Of a stretch of 64,000 nt of DNA, positions 13,722 to 26,704 are shown in pieces. The stretch is from positions 18,180,606 through 18,244,605 of the forward strand of contig OX940865.1 of assembly GCA_954871525.1 (NCBI GenBank), written 5' to 3'. The DNA comes from Parietaria judaica. Lineage: Eukaryota; Streptophyta; Magnoliopsida; Rosales; Urticaceae. Within the stretch, counting starts at the first letter, position 1, and each line of letters opens with the position of its first letter. The translations under genes were made by a program, and so were the position numbers. Below the pieces are notes generated by a model. The model had not been told where the DNA came from, made no database searches, and was given only the letters and a program-made list of their open reading frames with translations.

Positions 13722-14715
13722 GGGTAAACTGCGGCTAATGTACTTAATGTTTGATTTTTTTGGGGATTATATACCCAATGTTTATTTTCGGCGGCTAATG
13801 TACCCAATGTTTGATCCGTTAGATATTTTTGGGTTTTTTCGTCAGTTCACCGTTAGAGAGTTATCCTTCTCTATATGTACACTTTTTGTATTTTTGACAT
13901 AACTCACTCATTTTTTGTCCAAATTTTATGCACGACCTATGGTTGGAAATATAAGAGATAGATCTATAAATTTGGTGTTTTAAATTTTGTAAAATCAGTT
14001 TTAAAAAATACAAAATTTCAAGTACAACGTAAAACTGGACATTAGTTTAATGCAAAATATTTTTTTCGAGCAAATTTTAATATGTTTAATGACTTTTTAT
14101 GATGAAACGTAAAAGCAAAAAGTTTTATATAAATATTTTATCTTTCCAACGGGTGTTTATTTATAAATTTTGGATAAAAAAACGAGTGATTATGCAAAAA
14201 ATATGAAATATTATTTCACATCACATCTTTCATATTTTTGGCATAACTCACTCATTTTTTCTCAAAAAATTATAAATAAAAACAGGTTGGAAAGATAAAA
14301 CTTTTATCTACAACTTTTTTCTTTTAAGTTTCATCATAAAAAGTTATTAAGTATATTAAAATTTGCTCGAAATAAATATTTTGCATTAAACTATTGTCCA
14401 GTTTTACGTTGTATTTGAAATTTTTTATTTTTTTTTTAAACTTATTTTACAAAACTTAAAACATAAAAGTTTTAAATCTATCTTTTATCTTTCCAACCAT
14501 AGGTCATGCATAGAATTTGGACAAAAAATGAGTGAGTTATGTCAAAAATACGAAAAGTGTACATATAGAGGAGGATAACTCTCGAACGGTCAACTGACGG
14601 AAAACCCAAAAATATCTAACGGATCAAAGATTGGGTACATTAACCGCCAAAAATAAACATTGGGTACATAATTCACAAAAAATCAAACATTGAGTACATT
14701 AGCCGCAATTTACCC
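13722..14715. mobile_element. Mutator-type foldback MITE, copy B
   Basis: 994-bp palindromic element. Ends are GGGTAAACTGCGGCTAATGT on the left and GGGTAAATTGCGGCTAATGT on the reversed right. The arms extend to near the centre, through the ATAACTCACTCATTTTTTGT stretch. The exact 9-bp target duplication TTTATTTTA lies at 13713-13721 and 14716-14724. The terminal motif is repeated subterminally (GGCTAATGTACCCAATGTTT). It is a different subfamily from copy A, 165 bp away. No coding sequence. Confidence 0.9.
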
Positions 14716-14724
14716 TTTATTTTA

Positions 14725-15125
14725 TAATGAAATATTTGCAATAGAAGTATATAATATTAGATCAACTAACCGCGACAAAAATATAAAAAAGTTACGGAAA
14801 ACTTAAACGGCTTTATTTATTGAGTTGCATCGTATACTATGTTTTTTTTTTTTCAACAACAAAAGTATTTAGATAAATTTTGATATAATTATTTAACGCC
14901 TTGTTAGCGTCGTTTAAACATCTATACATGTGGACCATCTCAATCAATCAATGTATGTCTATTTAAATAAACTTTTTGTTTTTATTTATGGAGGCCTGAA
15001 ATCTCATTAAGTGAACTCGAATCTCAATTAGATTGGTACCCAAAGAAGACAAAGTCAGAATCGGGACTCGTTATAATATAAATGAAAATATCAAAGATTA
15101 CAAACAAAATCAAAGGAGAAGAGAA
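14725..15125. other. Intergenic spacer
   Basis: AT-rich, no gene or repeat structure recognised. It separates MITE B from the LINE relic. Confidence 0.4.
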
Positions 15126-15500
15126 CTATCTAAACCTAAAGTTCTTTCTCGGACAAATGTCATCATTTACAAAAGACGAAGTAAAATTTGGGTGCGAATG
15201 CCAGCAATGATAACCCAAATTTTGAGTACCAAAACTAGATAATACATCGGGTACTCTATTTCCTTCTCGAAAGATATGAGATACTCTGAAATTAATTATT
15301 TTCACATAGCTAATGCATTTAGACCATCGAGCCCGCAACTTTCAAGGAACCAAACTCGATTTCTTTTAAAAAAGTTGAACAACTTATGTAGAATCGCACT
15401 CGAGCCACATATTATCCAAATGAAATTTCATAACATTTTCCACTGCAAATACTGCAGCAATCACTTTAGCTTCATACGTAAAGAGCGGACTCAATATTGA
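15126..15500 (-). pseudogene. Relic of a plant LINE RNase H domain
   Basis: On the minus strand a broken frame reads AAVFAVENVMKFHLDNMWLE, then after stops VSHIFREGNRVPDVLSSFG. This resembles the C-terminal RNase H of plant non-LTR retrotransposons, where EA-aa-E, a D-S motif and SHI-REGN--AD are typical; the last Asp position reads PD here. In-frame stops occur after the ECDST motif. Only this fragment is visible. It could instead derive from a host RNase H-like gene, which I consider less likely. Confidence 0.6.
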
Positions 15501-15887
15501 AAGAGAACGATATCTGCTTATAAAAATTTTAAAAGCCACATGTATCCTGATGAGTAGAATTAGGTGCCAAATGTATATGTTGTATCTTCAATTCATTTGC
15601 CGTTGTTCGTAATCGTATGCTAGTTTACTTTTATGCACTGAACAAGGCGGTGAAGAGTAAATTCCCAGGCCAATAATTAATACTCAGTAAGTATCAACAG
15701 TTACAACAATGTTGCTCTCTCTCTCTCTCTCTCATAAAATGACACATAATAATAAAAGGGAAAATTCCAGTAGGAAATGACAATTGCAACAAATAATCTT
15801 TTGCTTTTTCTTTTCTTTCAAACTGCACCATATTTTGTTGTTGTTGGAATTCTATCATAACCAGTTTTGGAACATATTTACTTCTCT

Positions 15888-18116
15888 TCATGTGTTAATG
15901 TTGGCAAGTAGCTCGCCGTCATCCGCCTCTTCAATCACCGGTTCCCGAGGTGATGCCGGAGGAGCTCGTTCCGACGCCATGCTTAGCCTCAAAGGCCGCC
16001 CTTCTACCTCCTATTTTTATTTTATGGGACATCACACGAAAAAATACGCTCGACAATGAGATCAGATCAAAACATCATGGAAAATATTTGCTAGAACCTC
16101 AATTGATTTTTTTCTTGAACACTAAAAAAATCTCATTAAAAGAAAATATTTTCCTTTACTAATATTGGGACAATAATTTTTTATTTTTTTCTTCAACCTT
16201 CTTCTATAACTTGAGATTCCAAAAAAAATGATTCCGTCACTTTTCATAAACCACAAACAAAGCACACACAAAAGCGAATAGGAAATCTCGATAAAATCAA
16301 GTTTCGCTCACCACTCCGTTCATGACATCCAGCGCGGCTAGTGCAGCCTCAGGAGTCTCAAATGACACGAACCCGAAGCCTCGGGATCTTCCGCTGTCCC
16401 TCTCGTAGATGACCTTGACGAAATATGCGAGAAAAGGGAGAAAAAAGGGACATTCAATGGGATAATGCAATTACAGCCTAATAAAACTGATATAATGAAA
16501 GTAATTCTGTACAGACCTTGGCGCTCAAGACGCCTGGCTGGTCCGCAAAGGCGTCCTTGAGATCAAGAGAGGTGAGGCTCCAACCGAGGTTTCCGGCGTA
16601 CAACTTGTGGGGGCTGTCCACGTAGCCCTTGTTCATGTTTCGTATCTTTTGCCCGAGCACTTCTCTCTCGCCGCCCATTGGTACTTGCGGGAAGTTCACC
16701 TTGACTGTTCTGCCCCCAACTTGCTGTCCTCCGACCGGCCACCAAAAAATTGTTAGCGTCAAAACACGAAACATACTGAAGGTGTCGTCCTCAGAGTGAA
16801 AACGGGTCCAAAACCTTTTATTTACTGGACCCAAAAACCTAAAAATCAGAATTTTGGGTTCATTAAAAAAAAAAAAACGTACGTAATCAAAATTACTCTT
16901 TTTTCATTTTTACTTAAAATTTACCATTTTATTTATTTATTTCGGTACTATTACAGTTAGAAAAAGAGATTGACAATATATCAGCACACTTGTAGGTACT
17001 TCTACAGCAAATATATATATATATATATTTGACTTACAGAACCATCAAACATCCGAATAGCCTCTTGAGCTTCCTCGGAACTCCCCATGGTCACAAACCC
17101 AAATCCTCTGCTTCTATCTGTAACTTTGTCATAAATAACCTACACAACAATATAATCATATTTCACAACAGCAATCACTTCTATGTATAAATACAGAAAT
17201 TGGTGGGAAAATATTTATGCTTGTTATTTTTGGTGCAATTAAATGTTTGGTGGTGAAAGTACCCATGTTTTTACTTTGATGGCGACAATACTCATAGTGC
17301 AATTAAATACTAATGTTAAATTATTTGTAGTGGAATCACAAAAATTTTACTTGTGTTGCCTGGTTTAAGTACTTAAGTTGTACTTATAAATCTATGTTTC
17401 GGAGTAAAATTGTCTCAATTATACTTGTTTTTACGATATTACTGCATTAATGATTACTTAATTACTTTCAGCATCATAAGCATTAGTATAGTACCTAATA
17501 ATCGCATGAAGGTTAATAGTAATACCATGAATAATTTCGGCACTAAAAAAATAACATGAACACTTTATTTTATTGTACCAAAGGCGATAACACATATATT
17601 TTCGGCATTAATTCCTCGTTTTAAACTTTAAAATTTTAAATATCATTTTTTTTATTATTATTTAAGAGAATAATGGACATTGCTGAACACAAAGATAGAT
17701 ACCTCAACAGAGACGACAGAACCAGCTTCACTGAAGATCTGAGACAACTGAGAAGCGTTCATGGAGTAGGGCAAATTCCCCACGTAAAGCCTCCCCGAAT
17801 CGCCGCCATTGCTGGCCCGGGAAGGAATCGGCGCCTCTTCTTCCCCAATTTCAGGCGATTCCTCTTCCGATTCACTCTCGTCGGAGCTCGGGACTTCGTC
17901 GCCGAGCTCGACGGCGTCGGAGACCGCGGAGGAGAGACGGAGACGGCGCGGTGAGGAGAGAGGTGCCAAAACGGCACGGAACTGAGCGGCGAGACTAGAA
18001 GGCGAGATGGGCTTGGAGGAGAGGTTAGTGGTAGTGAAGGTGGATTTGGGCTGAGTGGTGGTGGGGATTTTGTTGGAGAGATAAGAGTATGGATTGGCAG
18101 TGGCGATGGAAGCCAT
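15888..18116 (-). CDS. Chloroplast ribonucleoprotein cp33 (two RRM domains)
   Basis: Plastid RNA-binding protein that stabilises and processes chloroplast transcripts. Five exons on the minus strand: 17703-18116, 17038-17139, 16517-16723, 16312-16413 and 15888-16010, all in frame, giving 315 residues (Arabidopsis cp33 about 329). Residues 1-55 are Ser/Thr-rich, as in a chloroplast transit peptide, and 78-95 form the acidic segment that marks this family. RRM1 has RNP2 LYVGNL (110-115) and RNP1 RGFGFVTM (149-156). RRM2 has LYAGNL (213-218) and RGFGFVSF (252-259). The linker [15 protein letters not shown] is typical of cp33. The protein ends in a short acidic tail. It is divergent with the D-lactate dehydrogenase gene. 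Intron 1 (17140-17702) has GGCGA.AATAC-like remnants too decayed to call. Confidence 0.93.
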
Positions 18117-18993
18117 GGAAATGGAAGTGAAGCTTTCTGAGAAAACAATCTACTCAGACTTGAAGACTTCAGAGAGAGGATAAGGCAGTTTACAAATAAA
18201 TAAATAATTTTTTAGTTATTGGCGGCAAAAATACTTAAATACGATAGAATATTTTTTTTACGATGATTTTTTTTGGGTATTACGATTGACGTTGCACTCT
18301 GATTCCTTCCTAGTTCCTTCACGTAATTATAGCAATTTTTAAATATCCTTCGGTAAATGTCACGTGATATATTTTAAGTGGTCTACGTGCAATGCCGGCG
18401 AGTCCCGTTTCTTTCTATGTTAAGACGTTATTTAAACTTTTTGTTGTCGATTTAACTACTTAAATTATTATCATTATGTAATTTTATAGGTAAGTTATTA
18501 TTCAGTGAAAACAATACTTATATAAGAGATGAGCATGAGCTTATGTAATTATATACTTAAGCCATGTTATCTTTTTATGGCGAAAATACTCATGTTATTA
18601 TACATTAGCATATAGATAATGTCTGTAAAGAATTGGTGATGTACATTAGTGACGATGTTCCCGTGAACATCGCAATGGCGCAAACATAAGCATTAGCAAT
18701 GGTGGTGTCGGTTGGGTCGCTGGCGACGACGTCGTTGTGGACTTCTGCAACATGTGTCCATCTACTAACAAATTTTGACTGAAGGCAAACTTTTAAACAA
18801 AATTAGCAACATATGCGGAAAAAAAATTAAAACATATGCCGCTAATATTCTTCAATTTCACCAGAACAATGTCGTTGACTTGAGTTGGGAAGCGGAAACT
18901 ACATGTCGTTTGTTGGTCTATCAGTCAGAGACAATAATCTTCCTTCCTCTTCTTTATCCATCTTCGTCTTCGAGTTTCGACTTTCACTCATCA
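18117..18993. promoter_or_regulatory. Divergent intergenic region between cp33 and D-lactate dehydrogenase
   Basis: 877 bp between two outward-facing start codons, so it must hold both promoters. It includes GGCGGCAAAAATACTTAAAT near 18220, resembling a worn MULE-MITE terminus, but no partner end or target duplication was found. No other gene. Confidence 0.6.
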
Positions 18994-21900
18994 ATGGCTT
19001 CTTCGTCTTGGCTCTCTTCGCTGCGCTCTCACTCGAAGTCCTTCCTCAACTCCATGAAGCTCAATCTTCGAAGCTCTCCCCGTAAGTTCACCAGAGAACC
19101 TCCTACTTCACCGGCGACGAGCAGCTTCCACTCCAAGCGCTTCTCGCGTTCGAGCGCTCTGCTTCCGTTGGCTCTCTTAGCTTCGGCTGGCTCGCTCTCG
19201 CTCTGCGATGCGGCGGAAACCGAGCTCAGGTCAGTCCCTTCGATCGAGAAGTTTCCGAATTGAATGTTCGATTCTCTCATTCATGGAGCTAAGATTGCAG
19301 AACGAAAAGCGTTAGCATCAAGACATTCGATTTCTGTATCCATGGCGGAATTCTGTTGGTTTCTTTCATCATCTCCGTCCTGAAATTTCAACTTTTGAAG
19401 TGTCAGAGTCGGAGGCAAAGATAGCACAGAGTACGTGGTGAAAGGATTGCTCAAAGAAGTTCCATTAGAGCTTGTTGATGAATTGAAGAGCATATGCGGT
19501 GTATGTACATTGTATATATATAGTATTTTGCATTGAAGGGAGGTTGGTGAGAATTGATCATGTTTATGTATATGCAGGATGACATGACAACGGACCATGA
19601 TGAGAGGTGCTTCCATGGAAAACCACAGAACAGCTTTCACAAAGCTGTTAACATTCCTGATGTGGTCATTTATCCAAGGTCAGACTCAGAATAGCTCTCC
19701 ACCTTATGTTTGGTGCTTTTTAAAAGCTAATATTGCCGAATTACTGGGGGTACCGAATTCGGTACCCTTTATGTTTGGCTAGGGCTCTTCCCATATTAAT
19801 TATGTCATTAAGTATTAGGGACATGTTAAGTTAATTCGGGATGTAAAGCGAGGCTTAGCATTAGTATTAAAACGTCGTTGTTATGGCATTTTCGGTTATG
19901 TACCTCCAAGACATCATTGGAAGAGTTTCCCGATCAAACTCTCGAATTAGAGTCCGGGGTTTCATTTATCAATAAAGAGTTCTTGTTTTTGGTTTGATGA
20001 TTAGTTTGGTTCCATCGCATTACGGATCTACCAAATTACAAAATTGCTGATGATTGCAGGTCTGAGGAAGAAGTGTCTAAGATAGTCAAGTTGTGTGATG
20101 AATACAAGGTCTGATCTTCTCCCATTAATAGTATGAATTGACTTTCTTTCTTTCTTTCTTTTAGATTTGGTTTTTGACGCACTAAAGTATATTCAGGTTC
20201 ATTGGATATTTTATATCTTGGTATATAACTTTCTGCTTATGCATAGATACATGTTGATTATGTGACTTAGCCTTATTTAATTATCAATGACCAGGTCCCT
20301 ATAGTACCATATGGTGGGGCCACATCAATTGAAGGTCACACCTTGTGCCCTAATGGAGGTGTTTGCATTGACATGACATTGATGAAAGTATGTACCTACT
20401 TTTATTAAAAACGCGTTCCGGAATTTAATTCCCGGATTTCATATATTAGATAGTTGTCTACTTCTTTCGCTGTTAGACAGCTGGGAATTCTCGGGCCTTA
20501 CAGTGATTTTTAGACATCACAAGACATGTGTGCCGAGCTTCAACAAATTGTCTCTTCTAAGCAATTTTCCTACTTTGATCCCGATACTTATGTCTTAACT
20601 CATTTTCAATTTACAGATTGAAAAGTTTAAAACATCATCGGTTGCTTAAAAACCATACTTCAAGTTAGGCTTCACTATTGTCCAATATCTTTACATAATA
20701 TAGAGGATCCTATCTTTTTCCAGTTCTCATATGTTGTCATAATGGTTAATCTAGAAAGTAAAGAAGTTACATGTTGAAGACATGGATGTCGTTGTTGAAC
20801 CTGGAATCGGGTGGATAGAGCTTAACGAATACCTGAAGCCATATGGTCTGTTCTTTCCTCTTGATCCAGGTTAGTTTATTTTAACTTATTGTTTAATTGC
20901 AAATTTGAAGGTTATGATTCCTTATTTTTGTTCTTTATGCTTTAGAATCTTCGTATTAGTATACATCGAACTTACAACTGTTTATAGAGAAACACTTTTT
21001 TTTTTGGAAGTCTTTGGACATTATTGCAAATTTGCAATCTACATTTTCACAGTTTGCGAGATTAAACACGCAGGTCCGGGTGCAACAATTGGAGGAATGT
21101 GTGCCACCCGTTGCTCAGGTTCATTAGCTGTCAGGTACCTCTTTTGTTTTTTCCCATCCAGATTTTACTTTTATAACTATTTCCAGTGCTTCACATTATT
21201 GTTATGTGATGCTGTACATTTAGATGACACTGCCTTCATTCTCCCCATTTATGGAGTTCGTTTATGATATTTTTTCTTCTTCAAATTTGCAAGCTACAAT
21301 TAGCCTCTCCCTATTTAATGAATAGCATTTAGGAAAATAAGTTTTTCCAACAATGGCTAAATTATATCTAGAGTCCTTATTTTTGGGTTTTAGACGGTTC
21401 AATATTGTGTCAACGTAATTCGGAAAAAAGCCTAAAAACTTCGTCATTCCTATTTAGGTAGTACATGTATTAGTAATTATTGATGCCTCATTTAAAAACC
21501 ATTTCCGGAAACTTCATGGGTCCAGCAGGAGTATTCTAAATTTAGTACTTCTTAAGAAACTTATATTTTCCGAATCTGCATATAATAGACCCTTTTCAGA
21601 ATCAACATAAACACTGAAAGTAGTGATTGATTATGATACAGGTATGGAACAATGCGCGACAATGTAATTAACCTTAAGGTCGGTTTTTTTTTTTTTTTTC
21701 TGCTTGAACAATTTTAGTTCTGATTACTCATTTTTATGCCTAGTTAGATTGTTCACTTGGTATTTGTGTGCCGTTTAATATATAAATTCCAGGTAGTTCT
21801 TGCCAATGGAGATATTGTTAGGACTGCATCTCGTGCCCGCAAGAGTGCTGCAGGGTAGGTATGACTCGGCAATATGAATATATGATTTTCTAATAGATAA

Positions 21901-24452
21901 TTTATAATAGAAGATTTTTAGCAAAGATGGAATAATAATTCTTGTATTCAATTAATTAGAGAGCCACTCTTTTTAGTAACACCTATTTCAAACAGTTGAA
22001 TTTGTTAGCATTTTAAAAGCAGAGATTTCATGATGGTCTTATGATGTTTTAAAATCCATGGCCTTAATGCCACATAACAAAGGTTTTGGCTTGGCATATG
22101 TTGAGACTAAAATTCTATTTTGCAGGTATGACTTGACCCGTCTAGTGATTGGAAGTGAAGGAACTCTCGGTGTAATCACAGAAGTTACACTTAAGCTTCA
22201 GAAACTCCCTCAACATTCAGTGGTATCTAATAACAATTTTAATTGTTTTCTTTGATACTAGATTCGTTTCGATGTAAATCTCTTCATATTTTTCATTATA
22301 CTTTCTCGGAAAATTATGGCTTCCCATGAGCAGCCCTTTGAGAAGCCATTGTAAACAATTTTTTTTATTTCTCTTTAATATTGCAGGTTGCAATGTGTAA
22401 TTTTCCCACAATTAAGGATGCAGCTGATGTAGCTATTGCTACTATGCTTACCGGTATACAGGTAGGAATTTGACTGTCATTTTTTTTCTTCAATAGTGAC
22501 TATAATTATGTTTTTAATTATCATTCTGACTTTTTCTTATCATTTTGTATAGGTATCAAGGGTAGAGCTTTTGGACGAGGTTCAAATTAAGGCTATCAAT
22601 ATTGCTAACGGAAAGAAGCTACCCGAAGTTCCGACCTTAATGTTCGAATTTATAGGCACAGGTGATATACTATACCGTTTTAATTTTTGATCCAATAGAT
22701 AGTTAAGTTCATGTTTTCTTGCCTTTTTAATCTGTTTGATTTCATTAGAATCGGTATTCTTATTCATGTTAGAGGCTTATTCTCGTGAGCAAACACAAAT
22801 TGTTCAGAAGATAGTTTCCAACCACAATGGGTCAGACTTTGTTTTTACCGAAGATCCAGAAGCAAAGCATGAGCTTTGGAAGGTAGAGAATACTTGACTT
22901 TTGTATTGGCTTAAATTATTTGCAAGTATTATCTCACAATATCTCACTTTCTTACTCTCTTTCCAATGAAGATTTGATTTCATTCTGTAAGTTATTGTCC
23001 TTCCTCGATACACGCAGATACGAAAGGAAGCTCTTTGGGCTTGTTTTGCAATGGAACCTAGTTTCGAGGCTATGATCACGGTTCGTTTTAAGTTCCTTTC
23101 TTTAATCCATTTTCTCGAGTATGATGAAGATTAATAACATGACAACCATTCATTGTCTCAACCGTTCTTTAATTATTTTTCTTATTCTTATAAATCCAGG
23201 ATGTCTGTGTGCCTCTTTCGCACCTTGCAGAGTTGATCTCGAGGTCGAAAGAAAAGCTGGACGCATCTCCATTGGTTTGGTAATGTTACTCAATGTTAAA
23301 AGGCTATCTTGTTATGTAACACCGGAACATTGATAATCTGATGATCTTTACAAATGACAGCACAGTCATTGCTCATGCGGGTGACGGGAATTTCCACACG
23401 GTGATTCTCTTCGACCCCACCAAAGAGGAACAACGACGGGAAGCAGAGAGATTGAATCATTTTATGGTCCATACTGCTTTGGCAATGGAAGGTACATTAC
23501 TCTCTACACTTAACTCCTTAAACTGTACTTGCGCTTGTACCTTCCGATTCCTCGCGTCATTGTGCTTAATGATATCTTGATATTTCCTACTTTCAAGTAC
23601 TATATAGATTATATCAAATCATGTAATTTATATATTTATAAGTAACTTCTATGTTTCCCCTCGAACTTCTCGCATTGTCTCAATTTTCTCCAGGATGTTT
23701 TTTGTATCAATTTCTCCATGAGCTAGTACCAATTACCAGTTTACCCCCCTTTATTAAATTTTAAAAGTTTTTCGTTAAATTTAAAGGATGAATTCTTTGT
23801 TTAGTGTTATAATTATTGAGTTTTAATGTTGTGCCCCCAAAAACGACAGTGCGAGAAAATAAATAAATAAATGATAATTTTGGCCTAATAGTTTACTACA
23901 AAGTTTAAAAATGTAAAGTAGCAAGTTGATATAAAAGAAGTTCAGGATGCATACTAAGACAATGTGACAAATGCAGGATGACGGTTTATGTTGTAGATAT
24001 TTATTTTATAATATTATTTACGGTGCATTTCCTTAACTAGATCTTCATCCTCTAGGTTTGATTTTTGTAATTAATCATTTTTATTTGAATGAGACTTCAG
24101 AAAATCAGAGAGTAATTCTCTCTCCCAAAAAACCCTAATTACTACATTACTCCATATTCATGTTAAGCTAAGGATACAATTCTATGTTTTGACACCGAAA
24201 TAGGAACTTGTACGGGCGAACATGGCGTCGGAACAGGGAAAATGAAGGTACTTATTCATGGGGATTATTTTGGTAGTTGATAAATTATTCAAATTCAACT
24301 TGCTGCTTTTATTTTATTCTGTAATTATACAGTACCTTGAGAAAGAACTCGGAGTGGAAGCACTGAAGACCATGAAAAGAATAAAAACGGCATTAGATCC
24401 GAACAACATCATGAATCCAGGAAAGCTCATTCCTCCTCACATTTGCTTCTAA
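18994..24452 (+). CDS. DLD: D-lactate dehydrogenase (cytochrome), mitochondrial
   Basis: FAD enzyme that oxidises D-lactate from the methylglyoxal (glyoxalase) route and passes electrons to cytochrome c. I read 18 exons: 18994-19229, 19407-19500, 19578-19678, 20060-20108, 20295-20387, 20755-20869, 21074-21134, 21642-21678, 21793-21854, 22126-22222, 22387-22461, 22553-22661, 22773-22882, 23018-23080, 23200-23279, 23361-23491, 24204-24247 and 24333-24452. The sum is exactly 559 codons (558 residues; Arabidopsis about 567). The N-terminus is Ser/Arg-rich, as in a mitochondrial presequence, followed by a hydrophobic stretch. FAD-domain motifs are VPYGGATSIEGHT (164-176), GPGATIGGMCATRCSG (230-245) and GSEGTLGVITEV (292-303). 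The C-terminal FAD-oxidase domain has AHAGDGNFH (465-473) and TGEHGVGTGK. Exon 2 could instead start at 19401. Confidence 0.95.
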
Positions 24453-25449
24453 TTTACGCTCCTGAATTATCTGTATAACTAAGTGCAAGCGTCGTTCCTG
24501 CATCGAACACAGTCCGATCCGTTCTTTTGCTGTTACAACTTTCTCATTTTCTATAATTCATACAACTTTAGACAGATTTCTGAATTTTTCAGAAACTGGT
24601 CAAATATATATGAGAAGGAAAACTATCATTAATTCCATATATAAACTTTTCTTTGTGTCTCATTTTTTATTTGCTAGCTTAAAATTCTAGGCAGATACTT
24701 AATGGATTTAATAAGTTGTTAGTGTGGCAAATCTACCCAAATTGTACTTAATTGTGGCTCTTGAGTGCATTTGTCACAGATAGACTTAGGTCTACACCGC
24801 CCTAGTTGAATATAACTTGGATATATTTGTTATGGTTTGAACCAAGTAAATTATGTAGGTGTTATCTTGGTTTTCTCATTCTACATATAGTATAAACATA
24901 GATGCATGGCGAACTATATTCGGTTTTGATGTATTGTGTATTTTGCCGGAGGGACATGGGAATTAGTCAATGATGAAAATTGACAAAACAGGAATGAGAC
25001 AAAACATTTAGGATAAATTATTTTATTGTTAAGGTTCCTTCAAAAGATTCGTGTGCATCTTTATGCATAAAGTGCTTTGTTTGGTTCCTCAAAAGGCTAA
25101 GATCTTCAGGATTGGTTTTTTTCCTTTTGATAAAAGGCTAAGAAAGAGACCGTCATGTTATATATATATTTATATTTATATTTATATTGATTTGTAAATA
25201 ATTAATATCACGAGTTACACTATAGTATAACTTTACATTCATCGAGTAAGGCACTTCTTTTGCAATATATTTAAAATATCGCATCACAAGTGGGTTTAGT
25301 GGGACTATCTATAACTACGTTACTTTTCATTATAAAAGGTTTTATTTGCCAAAATTTCATTTCATCTGAAGTTGTTTAGTTTTCTCGTCGGTTTCTTCGT
25401 TTATCTTACCTATTAAAGTCAACAAACGTGAGGCGGCACATTAATATAT
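24453..25449. other. Intergenic, 3' of D-lactate dehydrogenase
   Basis: AT-rich 3' flank and spacer. No gene recognised. Confidence 0.45.
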
Positions 25450-25457
25450 ATCTTGGG

Positions 25458-26032
25458 TAGGGGTGCCAATTTGGGGCCGGACACGATACACGAAACGCTT
25501 ACGACACGATTTAAATGGGTCTGGGTCTACCATTAATGGTTGTGGGTCCAACCGTGTCGAACACGATTAAAACGAGTAAATAACGGGTAAACACGGCAGG
25601 AACATGATAACACGATGGGACCCAATTAGACTCGATTAAAGAGCAAAATATACATTTTCTACATTTTATATATGTTATTAAGTGTTTTAATACTTATTAT
25701 ATATGGAATTTATGTTTTTATTTTATTAATTACGTCTTACAATTGATGAACATAAAGATTTGCTAGTAAATTTTTTAAAATCTTTGATAATATAGTTAAA
25801 TAAATTAAGTTAAATGAGTATAAATTGAATTACTTTATTATTTATAAATAAATAAATCTATTAATTGTGTTAAACGGGTAGACACGATAAACACGTTATT
25901 TAAATGGGGCGGGTCTGGGTCTCGTCTTCTAACACGATTAATAAATGGGGCGGGTCTGGGTCTAGATAAAATAAATAAAAAACGATTAAGACCCGGCACG
26001 AACACGACACGCAACCCGAATTGTCACCCCTA
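25458..26032. mobile_element. hAT-type MITE
   Basis: 575-bp element with ends TAGGGGTGCCAATT and AATTGTCACCCCTA (13 of 14 inverted) and the exact 8-bp target duplication ATCTTGGG at 25450-25457 and 26033-26040. The interior is rich in ACACGA and GGGTCTGGGTCT motifs near both ends and AT-rich in the middle. No coding capacity. This is the TAGGGGTG class of hAT MITE, shared with 41457-42114. Confidence 0.88.
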
Positions 26033-26040
26033 ATCTTGGG

Positions 26041-26704
26041 TATAATTTATAAGATTGACCGTCGTTCGTCCAAAATAAACTAGACACATTTATCTACTTG
26101 TGTATTATTGATATTTTTGTCTTTATTTTTATTTTAAATCATACCGATTTAGTTAATCAAAATTCGGTCTCATATCAATGAGTGATCGTCCCTTACAAAG
26201 GAGGCACGCTAGGTTTTCATGTGTAGCACAGATTCGTATATGAATATCCATATGATTCCTAATGTTACGGAATCTTTGTTGTTTTTCTGATCATTTTGTT
26301 AAAGTAAGCTTCGAGAGACTTGTGGGTCCCAATCAGGTTAAATCATCTCAACATATTTAAATCTTTATTTTATGGCTTCTTATAACTTAATGACATAATT
26401 TAATGTCACGTGTGTTCCAAGCTGCTAGTAACTTGTGGACAGAATTTAACACCAATACTCTCTTTTCAAAGTTTGGGTACTATTGCTAATTCAAAAAATT
26501 GAAAACATATTGGTGTACTTGACTAATAAAGATTAGATATTTTAACCGCAAATACTTCAACTTTATAATTTTACAATGCGTTATACTATCAGGTTAAATA
26601 TGTACGTCCTTATTTGTAGATTTTCACAATGACTTAGTTATCAAGTCTTAAAAGAATATACTTATTTATTGACGTGGTTTTCCACTTCACTCAGCCAAGG
26701 TAAT
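26041..26704. other. Intergenic spacer
   Basis: AT-rich. No gene or element recognised between the hAT MITE and the solo LTR. Confidence 0.4.

Noticed and set aside
17140..17702. A MULE-MITE in cp33 intron 1 (GGTGAAAGTACCCATGTTTT and GGCGACAATACTCAT-like stretches).
   Set aside because: The resemblance is partial and no paired ends or target duplication could be found.
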